Of a stretch of 22,517 nucleotides of DNA, positions 10,410 to 19,193 are shown piece by piece. The notes under the pieces were generated by a model that searched no databases, had not been told where the DNA came from, and saw only the letters and a list, made by a program, of their open reading frames with translations. The first letter of the stretch is position 1. Each line of letters begins with the position of its first letter. A program made the translations under genes and the position numbers. The stretch spans positions 1-22,517 of the forward strand of contig JANBPK010001618.1 of the NCBI GenBank assembly GCA_027579435.1, in the 5' to 3' direction. Source of the DNA: Candolleomyces eurysporus (Eukaryota > Basidiomycota > Agaricomycetes > Agaricales > Psathyrellaceae).

Positions 10410-10562
10410 AGTTTGCACGGTGCGATGCGCAACTCGGTAAAAGTTTTGCGTAAGCCCAAAGAAGTTCGCGCTTTCGAAAGTGGCCTGATTTTGCGCCAAT
10501 TCAGCGAAAATTTGCACAAAAAGAGTTTTTATTTTGCGAATAATAAATGTGCAATCCCGCCA
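10410..10562 (-). repeat. right terminal inverted repeat of the TIR element
   Basis: This is the inverted partner of 9457-9610. Read outward-in on the minus strand it starts TGGCGGGATTGCACATTTAT and continues with ATTCGCAAAATA and several CGCAAAA motifs. It lacks the 3-bp CCG insertion seen in the left arm. Confidence 0.82.
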
Positions 10563-10564
10563 TA

Positions 10565-10954
10565 GTCGCATGGTATAACACCTGGCCTACCTTTCATCGG
10601 ATCGAGCGAATTTGAGGAGATTTAGCGCATTAAGACGAAATAAAACGTATGGAACTCGCTTCGATTCGCGGACCGCGCCGGCACCAATCGATCGTGAGGC
10701 AGGCGGCTAGGTATAAGCTACTCTTGGATGCAAAGAGTCCCCCTGGCTTGAACATCACTACTCCTAGGCGCTGGCATGTCAGGGCTCAATTTCCCTCATG
10801 CTGATGCGGCCCCAGGGCTGGGACAACCTTCGGAATATGTCCCTGCGAAGGCCCATTGTACGTCCGAGAATCGATTGGTAACACTCTATTGAGAGAACAG
10901 CTATGCAGGTGCGCATGGGTTGACGTTTGAAAAATTGAAGTGTTGTTAATCGCT
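10565..10954. other. no recognisable gene (upstream of the DUF4246 remnant)
   Basis: This stretch may contain the lost 5' end of the DUF4246 gene, but no matching coding segment was found. No repeat or RNA gene was seen. Confidence 0.5.
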
Positions 10955-12337
10955 TACTTTAGCTTTGCATTGACTACGCTGGGAGAAGTTGCAATGTTGA
11001 GATTCGTAAATCGAATCACAGATGGCCAAGAGTGGCACAAGAAGGTAACAGGAACAATCGTCCTCTCGATTTGCTTGTCTGAATTTGAGATGCCGCAGGT
11101 TTTCGAAGACGATATGGTCGCGAAATCGAGAGCCGAGGTCAGGGGAAGGAGAAAGCGACTACTGTTGGCGTCACATTGGCTGGTGGGAGGACAATCTGAC
11201 TTGGGTCATTCCAGAGCCAGGTCTTCCCTTCGATTCTAAGCGGTTCGAATTGTCCAGCCCTAATACCCTAAATCTCAAGGAGGGTGTAAGACAGATAGAA
11301 ACGGTGGGTGCGAACCACCGATCTAGACGAGTGAAGGTCGCGAGTGATCGACCTAGGGGGTAACTAGACTAGTCTTCGAGGAGTGGTAAGAAATGAAAAA
11401 TCGTAAATTGGGAAAATAAGGGATAAAGGGGGAGTGAGCTAAGGGGAAAAATAGCTATTGATACAGGAGATAAGTAAACTACCTTTATACCCTAAAGATA
11501 TCACAAGGATCGGGATAGCTATTCCCGTTCCGGAGAATGGAGACGGAACGGAACCGGTGAGTGCACGGGCACACGGTGTGCACTCTCCACAAGGGTTATG
11601 CCAATAACTTGGGAGGCCATTGCAGATGATTGTGAAGATTGAGAATATCGAGCTCAATCCTAAAAAACCAGCGTATGAAAGCGGGATGTGGCACGTCACA
11701 GGAAAACTTGTATGTCAAAAATCTTTTCGCCTTTTTTTTGCTACGTTTCAACTCGGGCTCCCCAGAACGAACATATCTGCGTCATAGCGATCAATTACCG
11801 CTCGTGTTCCAATCTCACAGATTCATAGCGTTCCGTCAAGTTATCTCTGACGAAGCTGAGGCATGCATCGACTATGAGCAAGACAACAACACCTGGCTCC
11901 GAGAGATATTTGAGTGCGAACACAACGAGCCGAGGGTTCAGGCGGCGGGGGCTATTGAGACTCTAGAAGGTGGTCTCATCACGTTCCCTAATACTCTTCA
12001 ACATGGCGTCGAGTGATTCAAGCTCGCGGATTGAACAAAGCCGGGTCACACGAAGATCGTCGTATTGTTTCTGGTCGATCCGAACGTGGGCATCATCAGC
12101 ACAGCAAGTGTTCCACGCCAGCGGATGGACCGGTGGAAGGAGGCCAGCATCACTCAAGTGCCTCCTAACGGTTCGCCTCGTCTCTTGGAGAGTCTGCCAG
12201 TCCAAGTACAGGATCAAGTTTTCGACCGAATTCAAGAGCTTCCAATATCCCTTCAGGAGGCAAATGAGTCGAGGTTGAAATTGGTTCGAGAGCGGAGGAA
12301 CCTCGCGTTGGACAACCAGATAGTTATGAGACTTTGA
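10955..12337 (+). pseudogene. DUF4246-family protein gene, disrupted
   Basis: DUF4246 proteins are large, poorly characterised fungal proteins with a predicted 2-oxoglutarate/Fe(II)-oxygenase-like core. Recognisable pieces, in order, follow. EVAMLRFVNRITDGQEW is at about 10985-11035. An intron lies at 11045-11098 (54 nt), followed by VFEDDMVAKSRAE (11099-11137). The segment LGRPLQMIVKIENIELNPKK and then WHVTGKL comes at about 11617-11709. A second intron is at 11710-11765 (GTATGT...CCCAG). Then come NEHICVIAINY, YEQDNNTWLREIF, GGLITFPNTLQHGV, TKPGHTKIVVLFLVDPNVGI and a C-terminus with LPISLQEANESRLKLVRERR, ending TGA at 12335-12337.

Lesions are a solo LTR at 11285-11591, a frameshift near 11840, and in-frame TGA at 12014-12016 and 12032-12034. 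The N-terminus and the stretch expected between YANNLG and LGRPLQ appear missing. The family assignment rests on several independent conserved blocks. Confidence 0.88.
11285..11591 (-). mobile_element. solo LTR (307 bp) inserted in the DUF4246 gene
   Basis: On the minus strand it starts TGTGGAGAGTGCACACCG and ends CTGTCTTACA, so it has TG...CA ends. A minus-strand TATA-like box (GGGTATAAAGG) sits about 120 bp in. AGGG is repeated on both sides (11281-11284 and 11592-11595), a 4-bp target duplication. Removing the LTR and one AGGG joins codons reading KEGYANNLG across the site. This resembles the GYINNLHP motif of DUF4246 proteins and supports insertion into a once-continuous exon. Its sequence differs from the LTRs at 196-364 and 9672-9891, so three retroelement families have left traces here. 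Confidence 0.8.
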
Positions 12338-13076
12338 CCCGTGCTACGCTTTGAACGTGGAACTTGAGCAGTAGGTCCACGCCAATCGACTCCGCCCATG
12401 GCTTTGCTTTCCGTTCCGTGTTCATCTCACCCCATTTCTCAGCATGTCGACGCTTGCTTTGACTGTGGTCGCATGGAATAGACTTGATCGTGGTGATATT
12501 ACGTACATAAAACATTGTATTAGTACTGTAGGGATAAAGGCAATAGGCAGTACTCAATCACTCTTCGCTGTTCGGCTTCGCCTGCTGCTCCAACGATCGT
12601 CACCAGCCTTTCCAGCCAGTAATGGTGAGCTTCGAATTTACAGCTGTTTGCCAAATGACCCTGGCTTGGAACAGAAGTAAATTTAAGGCTTACTATTGCT
12701 TGCTGGAAAAGAAAGAGCCATGTTAGAGCTAGACGCGGTCACGGTTATTGTGAAATCCGACTGCCTCGTGCTTTGGAATGCCACAGGCAAACTTGCAATC
12801 GACGTTCCATCCATAAGGCCTGGATTTATGAATCTGACATGATTCTCTAATTTGGCGTATAGCAGGCAAATTCTAGGGTAACACATTTAGCGTTCCTGAA
12901 ATTTTTGGGATTATGTCGGAATCGACGTATTCTGAGCTGCATTCTGACACAACAGGCACAATTGATCTTGAGTGACGTCGATCACAGCATTTCGCCAAAT
13001 GGGATAGCATTCTGCCGCGAGACCCCGCACTCGACTCACCCAAAGGTCGAGTAGTGTCTTCTTCCCTCTTACAGTC
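12338..13076. other. intergenic; no recognisable gene
   Basis: This is the likely promoter of the DUF6534 gene that follows. Short frames on both strands (12444-12680 +, 12886-12683 -) show no family motif. A pyrimidine-rich tract ending CTTACAG lies 2 bp before the ATG at 13077, so a 5'-UTR intron ending there is possible. Confidence 0.5.
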
Positions 13077-14544
13077 ATGCCTTACCAGTGGCACAATACC
13101 TTCGGAGCGATTCAGATCGGCGTCTTCATCGCTATATTCCTGTTTGGAATTGTCACACTGCAGTGCCACACCTATTTCGTTCAATTTCCTGACGATCGCA
13201 AGGTATTCAAATATCTGGTGAGATGGNTTTTTGGATTTATCGCCTCCCTCGCATGCTCATGGATTATCTTGAGGTCCTTGTAATCTGGTGCTCCATATCC
13301 TGTCTTTTCCCTCTAGCTCTGCTCACGCTATCCATCAGGCTCATGGAGGTCGTCCATACAATAGCCATCACACGTGAAACATATACGGCAACCATAACCT
13401 ACTACGGGCGACCCGAAGACTACAACCGCTATACAGGGTTCGGAGTAGCGACAATCGTTGGAAGCGCCATGTCCATGTTAGTNCAGGTGCGTACTCNATC
13501 CACGATGCTCCGNTCCTGCCGTGAACACCTCGCAGATATTCTTTGCGTGGAGGGTATATTCAACCCTCGANTCACCTTACAAATATGTTGGCCTATTCTG
13601 TGGGGTCTCATCGACCATGGTTTGCGCGACAAGCATCTACGCGGGAACGGAAGCAACACGCTGGAGAAGCATCCCCGCATTCGTGAAGAGGTACAGAGTG
13701 ATGGTCGCAACGCTCCTCGGTGCAGGCGCCACAGTTGATATCGTTATTGCACTTTCGATGTTGTGGTTCTTAATGGCACGGCGGCGGCAAGCACTTAGAA
13801 AGTATGTGGATGTGTTTTGCTAACGATAACGGTCCCTAATTACCGCAGAGTTGCTCGGCTACTGGAGCGCCTTGTTGCATATACCATCGGTGCGTCCTCA
13901 CCTTTCCAGCTCAATATGAGCATAGCTGAAACCAAAGCTTCAGGAACAGGCCTCGTTTTGAGGTGCATCGAATACGAATTACACTCTTGGTGTCTAGCTC
14001 ATCATTACTTCTAGCGTGGCCGCTGTCTGCATTCTAATCACGGTGCGCTTGACCGCTTGCACTCTTCATTGCTCAATGCTGACACTGTTATGCGTCCAGT
14101 TCTTCGCCTCACCTCATACCCGTAGGTCAATCTTCCACTTGGTGTCAGCGTTCTGACCCCAAAATATCGATCCAGTCGTCTGGCTAGCGATGTACACATT
14201 TCTGGCTAAGCGTACGTCATTCTCAGCTACCATGTTAGGCATCAAGCACATCTCATCACTTGCAGTGTATTCGAACGCCTTACTCTCAGCCCTCAACGTT
14301 CGAAAAGGCCTTCGGGTAGCGGCTGGCACATCAGAAGTCTCGCAATCCTCCCGTAATAGGTCTTTGGCTAGCGGCTTGGTGCGGTTCTTTTCTTCCATGG
14401 CGCTTAATCTGTCTCACATCCATTGCCGTCTCTTTCGCGCCTTACCAGATTGCCACCACAAAACCAACCTCTATATCCATCCAGATGAGAACTACAACCG
14501 AAATGGCGATTGACTCGCCCTATCCCGTAAGCCCTTCCGTATGA
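13077..14544 (+). CDS. DUF6534 seven-transmembrane protein, 11 exons (copy 1, apparently intact)
   Basis: Predicted exons: 13077-13217, 13274-13287, 13339-13486, 13536-13801, 13849-13889, 13944-13962, 14015-14042, 14100-14121, 14176-14211, 14266-14378, 14449-14544, giving 307 residues. All introns are GT-AG, 47-70 nt, most with a CTRAY-like branch site (for example GCTAAC, TTCTGACC, ATGCTGAC).

Family hallmarks are an N-terminal NTFGAIQIGVF helix followed by LQCHTYFVQFPDDRKVFKYL, then MEVVHTIAITRETY, YYGRPEDY, QIFFAWRVY, the helix ending in RRRQALRK, RLLERLVAYTIG, and finally FLAKLYSNALLSALNVRKGL. Spliced, it has about seven hydrophobic helices. These are fungal integral membrane proteins of unknown function, greatly expanded in Agaricomycetes. 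Exons of 14, 19, 22, 28 and 36 nt are very short. Two n bases fall in codons (13483, 13571). The gene converges on a paralogue at 14928-16771. Confidence 0.92.
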
Positions 14545-14927
14545 TCGTTGCCCCGGATCCCTGCTCAATGGCTCGCCGTGCACATGTCACCCTAGGTCGA
14601 TCTCGCTCATACTGAGCAGAGTTCGCATAGCTCTGGAGGAACACCCGTAGAAATTCCGCCTAAAGCGTATCATGGCCCTGACGCGGCATGAGATAGTGAA
14701 GCGTTATTATAAAAATGGAGATATATTGGAATGGGATATTCTATATAACACTTCTTGAAGATCGGTTCTTGTACAAATCGGCGTTCGAGTAGTTTCAACA
14801 CGCGTAAGCTTGAGACCTGAAATATTTTGGAGACCTCGGGCTTGAGGAATCCATATAGCATGCTGCATATTCTGGTTCGAGACGACGACTATACCCGACA
14901 TGCACCCTGTTTGGGCTCTTAGGCTCC
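14545..14927. other. intergenic between convergent DUF6534 genes
   Basis: This 383-bp gap holds the 3' ends of both genes. I saw no gene or strong hairpin. Confidence 0.5.
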
Positions 14928-16771
14928 TCATCGTTCTGGGCAATGGGTATCATCAGTATTCCGTCTTATCGAAGCTTGGGGAAACGAAGCGAAAAGCAAA
15001 CGCACAATTAAACCGCGTTCATTTGACAAGTACTGAAATTCAGTTGTGGTTTGCATCTCGATGAGTATCGCGTGTTGAGAGTATGCCTAGGGTGTCGAAT
15101 TCGGGGATCACCAAACATGAACTTAAGTAAGACCGAAAGTTGAAAACGGTACAGCTCACGTACCTCGAGACGTGGGGATGCAGGTAGGTCTGTGAATTCT
15201 CCACTTCGGGGACTGACAATGCCATTGAGTCCCCTACTACCACCATTTGTGACGTTTTGCTGTCCGGATCCGGTACTGACGGCTGTCCGTAAACTTCTAC
15301 GTTCGTTCAACCTGTTCCGACAAATCCATTGCCCATGTGAGCTTTCAAGGACTTCCTCTTTTAGTGAGCTGAGGACGTACGCGGAGAGCAGTGTACTAGA
15401 ATATACTGAAGAAAACACTTTATGAGTGATTCATGACGATAAGAGGAAGAGATTCCGACCTTTGGCGAGTGTCGTGTACATGGCGAGTCAGACCACTGTA
15501 GACGAACCATTACAAAATTTGATTAACTTGTGGATCGTAATTTCGGCACTTGAAGAGTAACAACGAACAATTATGCGGCATTGTATGGAACTGGACTCAG
15601 TTCCAGTCAAGGTTAGTCGAGCAAAACATACATCTAGAACTAGTGACATACCGCAACAACTAAGCTGACGGCAGCAATGCTGGAGGGCGTTAATTTAGGC
15701 ATGAGCAACCTGGGCCAGTATCACATGTATAAATCGATTCACCTAGTAAATAACCCTGTGCCTGAAAGAAGCGAGGCCAGGCATTTGATATCAGTGCGCA
15801 CGGAAACGGGGGACTTGTGACGTACGGATGGTGTATGCCACTAGGCGGTCAATTAACTTCGAGATCCTAGAGAAAGAAGATCGTAACCGGTCGTTCTGAT
15901 ATCAAAACTTTTATCAAGCGGAAGCAATCTGGGGTAAGGGCACCAGTTCCGCCGAACAAGTTGAGTCCGGGATAGAAGAGGATGCCTGGTGTGCAAGGTC
16001 TGCGGCCTTGACGCCAGAAGTATGACGGCGGAGATCGGTTGAGGAAGGGATAGATCACCTACTTGTTCAAGGTATGCCCACGTTTCCTACTCAGGAAATA
16101 CAACATCGCCCCAGCAATGGCAACATCAATCGCTGCCCCAACCGTAAGGAGGGTGGTGATGAGCCAATGCCACTCGGTTCGAAATTCTTCGATATTCGCA
16201 GCTAGGACGGCCTCGGCGCCAAGGAGGCTGCTCCCTACGCATCGGATGGTTGTCAAGACCATACAAGCGATCCCGATGTAAGCGTATGGGCGAGGCAGTA
16301 CTTTCCAGACGCGCGCGGAAAAGAAAATCTAACACAGCAGGTTTAAATGGCACCAACCAAGTGAGATCCACATAGACTAAGCCGAGTTTAAAAGAGACCC
16401 ACCTGGCAGAGCATAGTGATAAATCCTCCAATGAATGTAATCACTCCAAGCCCGATAAATTTCACAACGAGGTCCGGTCTCCCATACAGTGTGATCGTCA
16501 CTCGGTAGACTTCGTATGCCACCAAGGCTGAGTGGGCGAGTTCCAACATCCAGACAATCGCAACCTCGGAGTAAGGTGAGTCTGGCATCAAAGGGGCGGG
16601 GAGACAGGATGAACGCACCAGGCCTTTGAAGACGGCTTTGTCCTCAGGAAAGTTGCGGAAATACGTGTACGCTTGCAGTGTAATGACCCCGAAGAGGTAT
16701 ACAGCTAAGAAAGCTCCAATTTGTAGAGCTCCAAGGCTGTCGTCAAGGCTTCCTCCGGCAATGATAGCCAT
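14928..16771 (-). pseudogene. DUF6534 seven-transmembrane protein, 11 exons (copy 2, with a premature TGA)
   Basis: Predicted exons (complement): 16771-16619, 16564-16403, 16328-16063, 15866-15826, 15761-15743, 15679-15652, 15590-15569, 15495-15460, 15405-15381, 15311-15164, 15086-14928, about 352 residues if read through. It starts MAIIAGGSLDDSLGALQIGA, followed by LQAYTYFRNFPEDKAVFKGL and WMLELAHSALVAYEVY. After these come LYGRPDLV, IFFSARVWKVL, a helix ending LSRKRGHTLNK, LIDRLVAYTI, VYSSTLLSA and LNERRSLR.

Its 266, 41, 19, 28, 22 and 36-nt exons have exactly the lengths seen in copy 1. The one clear lesion is TGA at 15490-15488 where copy 1 has TGG (LVWLAMYT versus LV-stop-LAMYT). It would remove the last helix and tail. 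Intron 3 is long (196 nt against 47 in copy 1). The truncated protein might still be made, so pseudogene is the likelier but not certain reading. The extreme C-terminal exon is less sure. Confidence 0.87.
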
Positions 16772-17418
16772 GACGGTAACTTGACTGAGCGCGAAGGATG
16801 AGCGGGTGAACCAGTCGGGTCGTTGGAGCGGAGGAACAAGCCTAGAGGATAGATCAAGAGCAGGGCATCTTGAAACAGCAACATGTCTCGCAATGCGAGC
16901 ATTTCAAGGAAGCAGATTAGCACCCGTTGACAGTTGTAACAGACTATCCTACAAAGATATTGATCATGTGTTGTGGCTCACTTCTGCATATGGTTCCGTG
17001 ATAGTCTGTGGCATGCCGGGGTGCAAGGAGACGGAACGGTAGGGATACGCTGTTTTTCTCGGGTTGATGGACTTTCCAATCACTGTCAGGAGATCAGTCC
17101 AAGGCGAAGAGGCCAATGCGCCATGATCACTTTTGGGGCGGCGCTCGAAATCAAGCCCAAACAAGCGGTAGCCAAACATCAGTGCTCAGCGACCGGAGGC
17201 ATTGGCTGACCTAAACTGAGCAGGACCTCGCAGTGGACCCCAACTCCCTTTATCCCTAGGTTTATAAGGGAGTGAAACCACGAATCTTCAGGCTGTATTA
17301 GCCCCACTCTCTTCAGTGCTTGAATAGCACGTAACTCTACTCCAATCACCTACTGGGACTCTGGAATTCGATGAGCTTGTGGAAGACGTGATTCCACCGA
17401 GGTGGGCTCAACGTAGCA
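16772..17418. other. intergenic; no recognisable gene
   Basis: This is the upstream region of copy 2. No family motif, repeat or RNA gene was recognised on either strand. Confidence 0.5.
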
Positions 17419-17580
17419 TGTGACGTACGGATGGTATATGCCACTAGGCGGCCAATTAAATTCGAAATGCTGAAGAAAGAAGATTGCGACCGGTCAGTTC
17501 GATATCAAGAATTTATCAAGCGCCAGTAATCTGGGGTAAGGGTTCCGCCGAACAAGGGGAATTCGGGGAAGCAGAGGAAG
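17419..17580 (-). pseudogene. fragment of a third DUF6534 copy (exon 4 plus part of intron 3)
   Basis: This stretch matches 15816-15980 of copy 2 at roughly 80-85%, in the same orientation, with one small deletion. It contains a complete 41-nt exon with CTTCAG acceptor and GTACGT donor, encoding a variant of the RLVAYTI motif (LIGRLVAYTI). It also contains part of the long intron found only in copy 2. Flanking sequence does not match the gene, so only this piece survives. It therefore derives from a copy-2-like gene, not from copy 1. Confidence 0.85.
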
Positions 17581-17639
17581 ACCGCTATAGTCACATTTTT
17601 CAACCTTTTGACGATGATTACGATGCAAGAGATAAGGGG

Positions 17640-18715
17640 AGCTGAAGATACAGTTGCGAAGCTTGTCAGCCCCTCACTCCTCTGTCTCCAACTGCCCCTT
17701 CATTGAAACCTCCTACGGAGTGAAGTCCGCTGAAATGGGCTTCTGACTACGATCCGGATGCTCGGTTGGCGCCCAAACGTCCTAATCCCCTTCGAATCAT
17801 TTGAAAGTCTTGTAGTCCGTGCATGCCCACTCCAAAGAGCTCTTGTTAGTTTATGCCTGCAGATCGAGATTTCACGCATTTCGACCGTCCTCCTTTAGCT
17901 CGAGAGCTCTGTTGTCCGTCAGTGCATTTCATTAAATTTCTGCTTCTGCGCTAGCTTTCTCGAAGGAAGTCTTTCCGATTATCGATTCCAAAAGAGGTGC
18001 TCTGTGCATAGAGAATGTCAGAGTACCACAAAGCTTCCCCAGCACAAGACAAACGTAAACTAGGCACTGAGCTCGGGGATCTCGAGGAGAGTCATAGTCG
18101 ATGTTCTTTCAACGGATGCATTGCACGATTAGATTCGAGTGGACCGAGTTCAACGGTTACGGCACAATAAATTAGGCACATGAGGGATCCGATTCAGAAC
18201 CTGCATGCAATCGATATGACTGACATACCGACATAGATGGACGGCGGGAGAATTTCTGATTTCTTTCAAACAATGTAGTACAAACAGTGTCTCAGTGGGA
18301 CAGTCTTTTTTTTNGTTTTGAAGGCAGAGCGCTCATGTATCGCATCTCCAGATGCTCCAGGTGTTGACGATTTCATAATGGGTATCGTAAACCTTCGAAA
18401 CCTGGTTGAAACTGCTAGCCGAGCACGGGAATGTGTCTGCAATGTCGTAAATACCGGCATTGAATCGATCAAGACGCTGCTTATGTTTTAGCTGTGAAGC
18501 ACAGGACTCAATCTAGACGTAGTAGTTATTGTTACCCCTCAAATGCTCTGGGCTCAAAGGGGGCGCGCAAGAGCCGACAGGGTTCTTTCCCCCAGTGATT
18601 GCACGTATAGGAGGTTGTGATAGCGCCCGGTGATCCCGAATCTTTGAGTGTATGTTCAAGTCGATTCATATATCCCGCTTGGTATGCCCTTTTCCGAAGA
18701 TGTGCGAACTCATTT
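17640..18715. repeat. segmental duplication, copy A (direct repeat of 21620-22517)
   Basis: Long collinear similarity runs from about AAGCTTGTCAGCCCCTCA (17656) to CCGAAGATGTGCGAACTCAT (18715). Identity looks like 75-80% overall with near-identical blocks: GCAGAGCGCTCATGTATCGC (18326), AAAGGGGGCGCGCAAGAGCC (18557) and TATGCCCTTTTCCGAAGATG (18682). On the minus strand, frames around 18729-18532 (HLRKRAYQAGYMNRLEHTLK) and 18523-18318 could be exons joined by a GTAACA...CACAG intron, ending SIWRCDT. The partner copy ends SIRRCDT. Frames between the copies are not consistently kept, so I do not call a gene. An n at 18314 follows a T run. Confidence 0.88.
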
Positions 18716-19067
18716 AAAGTGAAATTCAAATTCGTGTCTCAATCGAGATGCTTGAGGCGATCGACGGCACTTCAAGTTTATCATTGCCGTCTGATGCAAT
18801 CGGGAGATTTGATCGACTTCGTAATCTCCCAGCAAAGGAACTGAGAGTACTACGAAATTCTGAAATACACTGCACCGTTCACCGTGGATCAAACGAGTAC
18901 GCTTTGTCAAGTATACCATGTGTTACGAAGGCGGAACGAGTACCCCATTTGAGAAATGCGTATGGGCTGAGTCTTCTCTTGGCGATGTATGATAAAACAT
19001 ACCTACCCCGTTCTCCGAAATCCGAAATTCAGCGCTACAAGTGAGATGTAGAATGAGGTGTTGGGGG
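18716..19067. other. upstream region of the secreted-protein gene; no recognisable gene
   Basis: No family motif was recognised. A minus-strand frame at 18919-18710 could be an upstream exon of whatever lies in the segmental duplication, but nothing confirms it. Confidence 0.45.
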
Positions 19068-19075
19068 TATAAAAG
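19068..19075 (+). promoter_or_regulatory. TATA box of the small secreted protein gene
   Basis: TATAAAAG lies 119-126 bp upstream of the ATG. It is followed by a CT-rich stretch (about 19120-19180) typical of the transcription start and 5' UTR of strongly expressed fungal genes. The start context is AGAAAATGAAG. Confidence 0.75.
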
Positions 19076-19193
19076 CCAGCTTGAAACCAAGTGAAAGGAC
19101 AAGACATCGTTCACAGCCAACTGTTCTATTGTCTTACACTCTTCAACGCCAATCTTTTCTACTCAACGCTCTCCACCCAACCAAGCAGAGAAA

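Larger units (their letters stand above)
9457..10562. mobile_element. non-autonomous TIR DNA transposon (MITE-like), about 1.1 kb
   Basis: The two ends are inverted copies of each other. The left end reads TGGCGGG..ATTGCACATTTAT.ATTCGCAAAATA. The reverse complement of the right end reads TGGCGGGATTGCACATTTATTATTCGCAAAATA. Similarity continues, with gaps, for roughly 150 bp on each side. Both ends hold repeated GCGCAAAA-like motifs (left, about 9500-9630), as in the subterminal transposase-binding repeats of several DNA transposon families. The element is flanked by TA on both sides (9455-9456 and 10563-10564). A TA duplication would suggest Tc1/mariner-like integration, but weak similarity continues outside (GCGCATATGG / GCGACTATGG), so the true ends may lie slightly further out. 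No transposase frame is present. A solo LTR occupies 9672-9891, so the original element was about 0.88 kb. Confidence 0.82.

Noticed and set aside
12014..12034. TGA recoding (selenocysteine or reassigned code) to explain in-frame stops
   Set aside because: Other genes here end at TGA normally, no selenocysteine machinery context exists, and the same gene carries an LTR insertion and a frameshift.
14100..14175. Premature TGA in DUF6534 copy 1 after the FFASPHT stretch
   Set aside because: The stop lies inside a clean intron (GTAGGT ... TTCTGACC ... GATCCAG, 14122-14175). Removing it restores the family motif, and copy 2 has a matching exon border.
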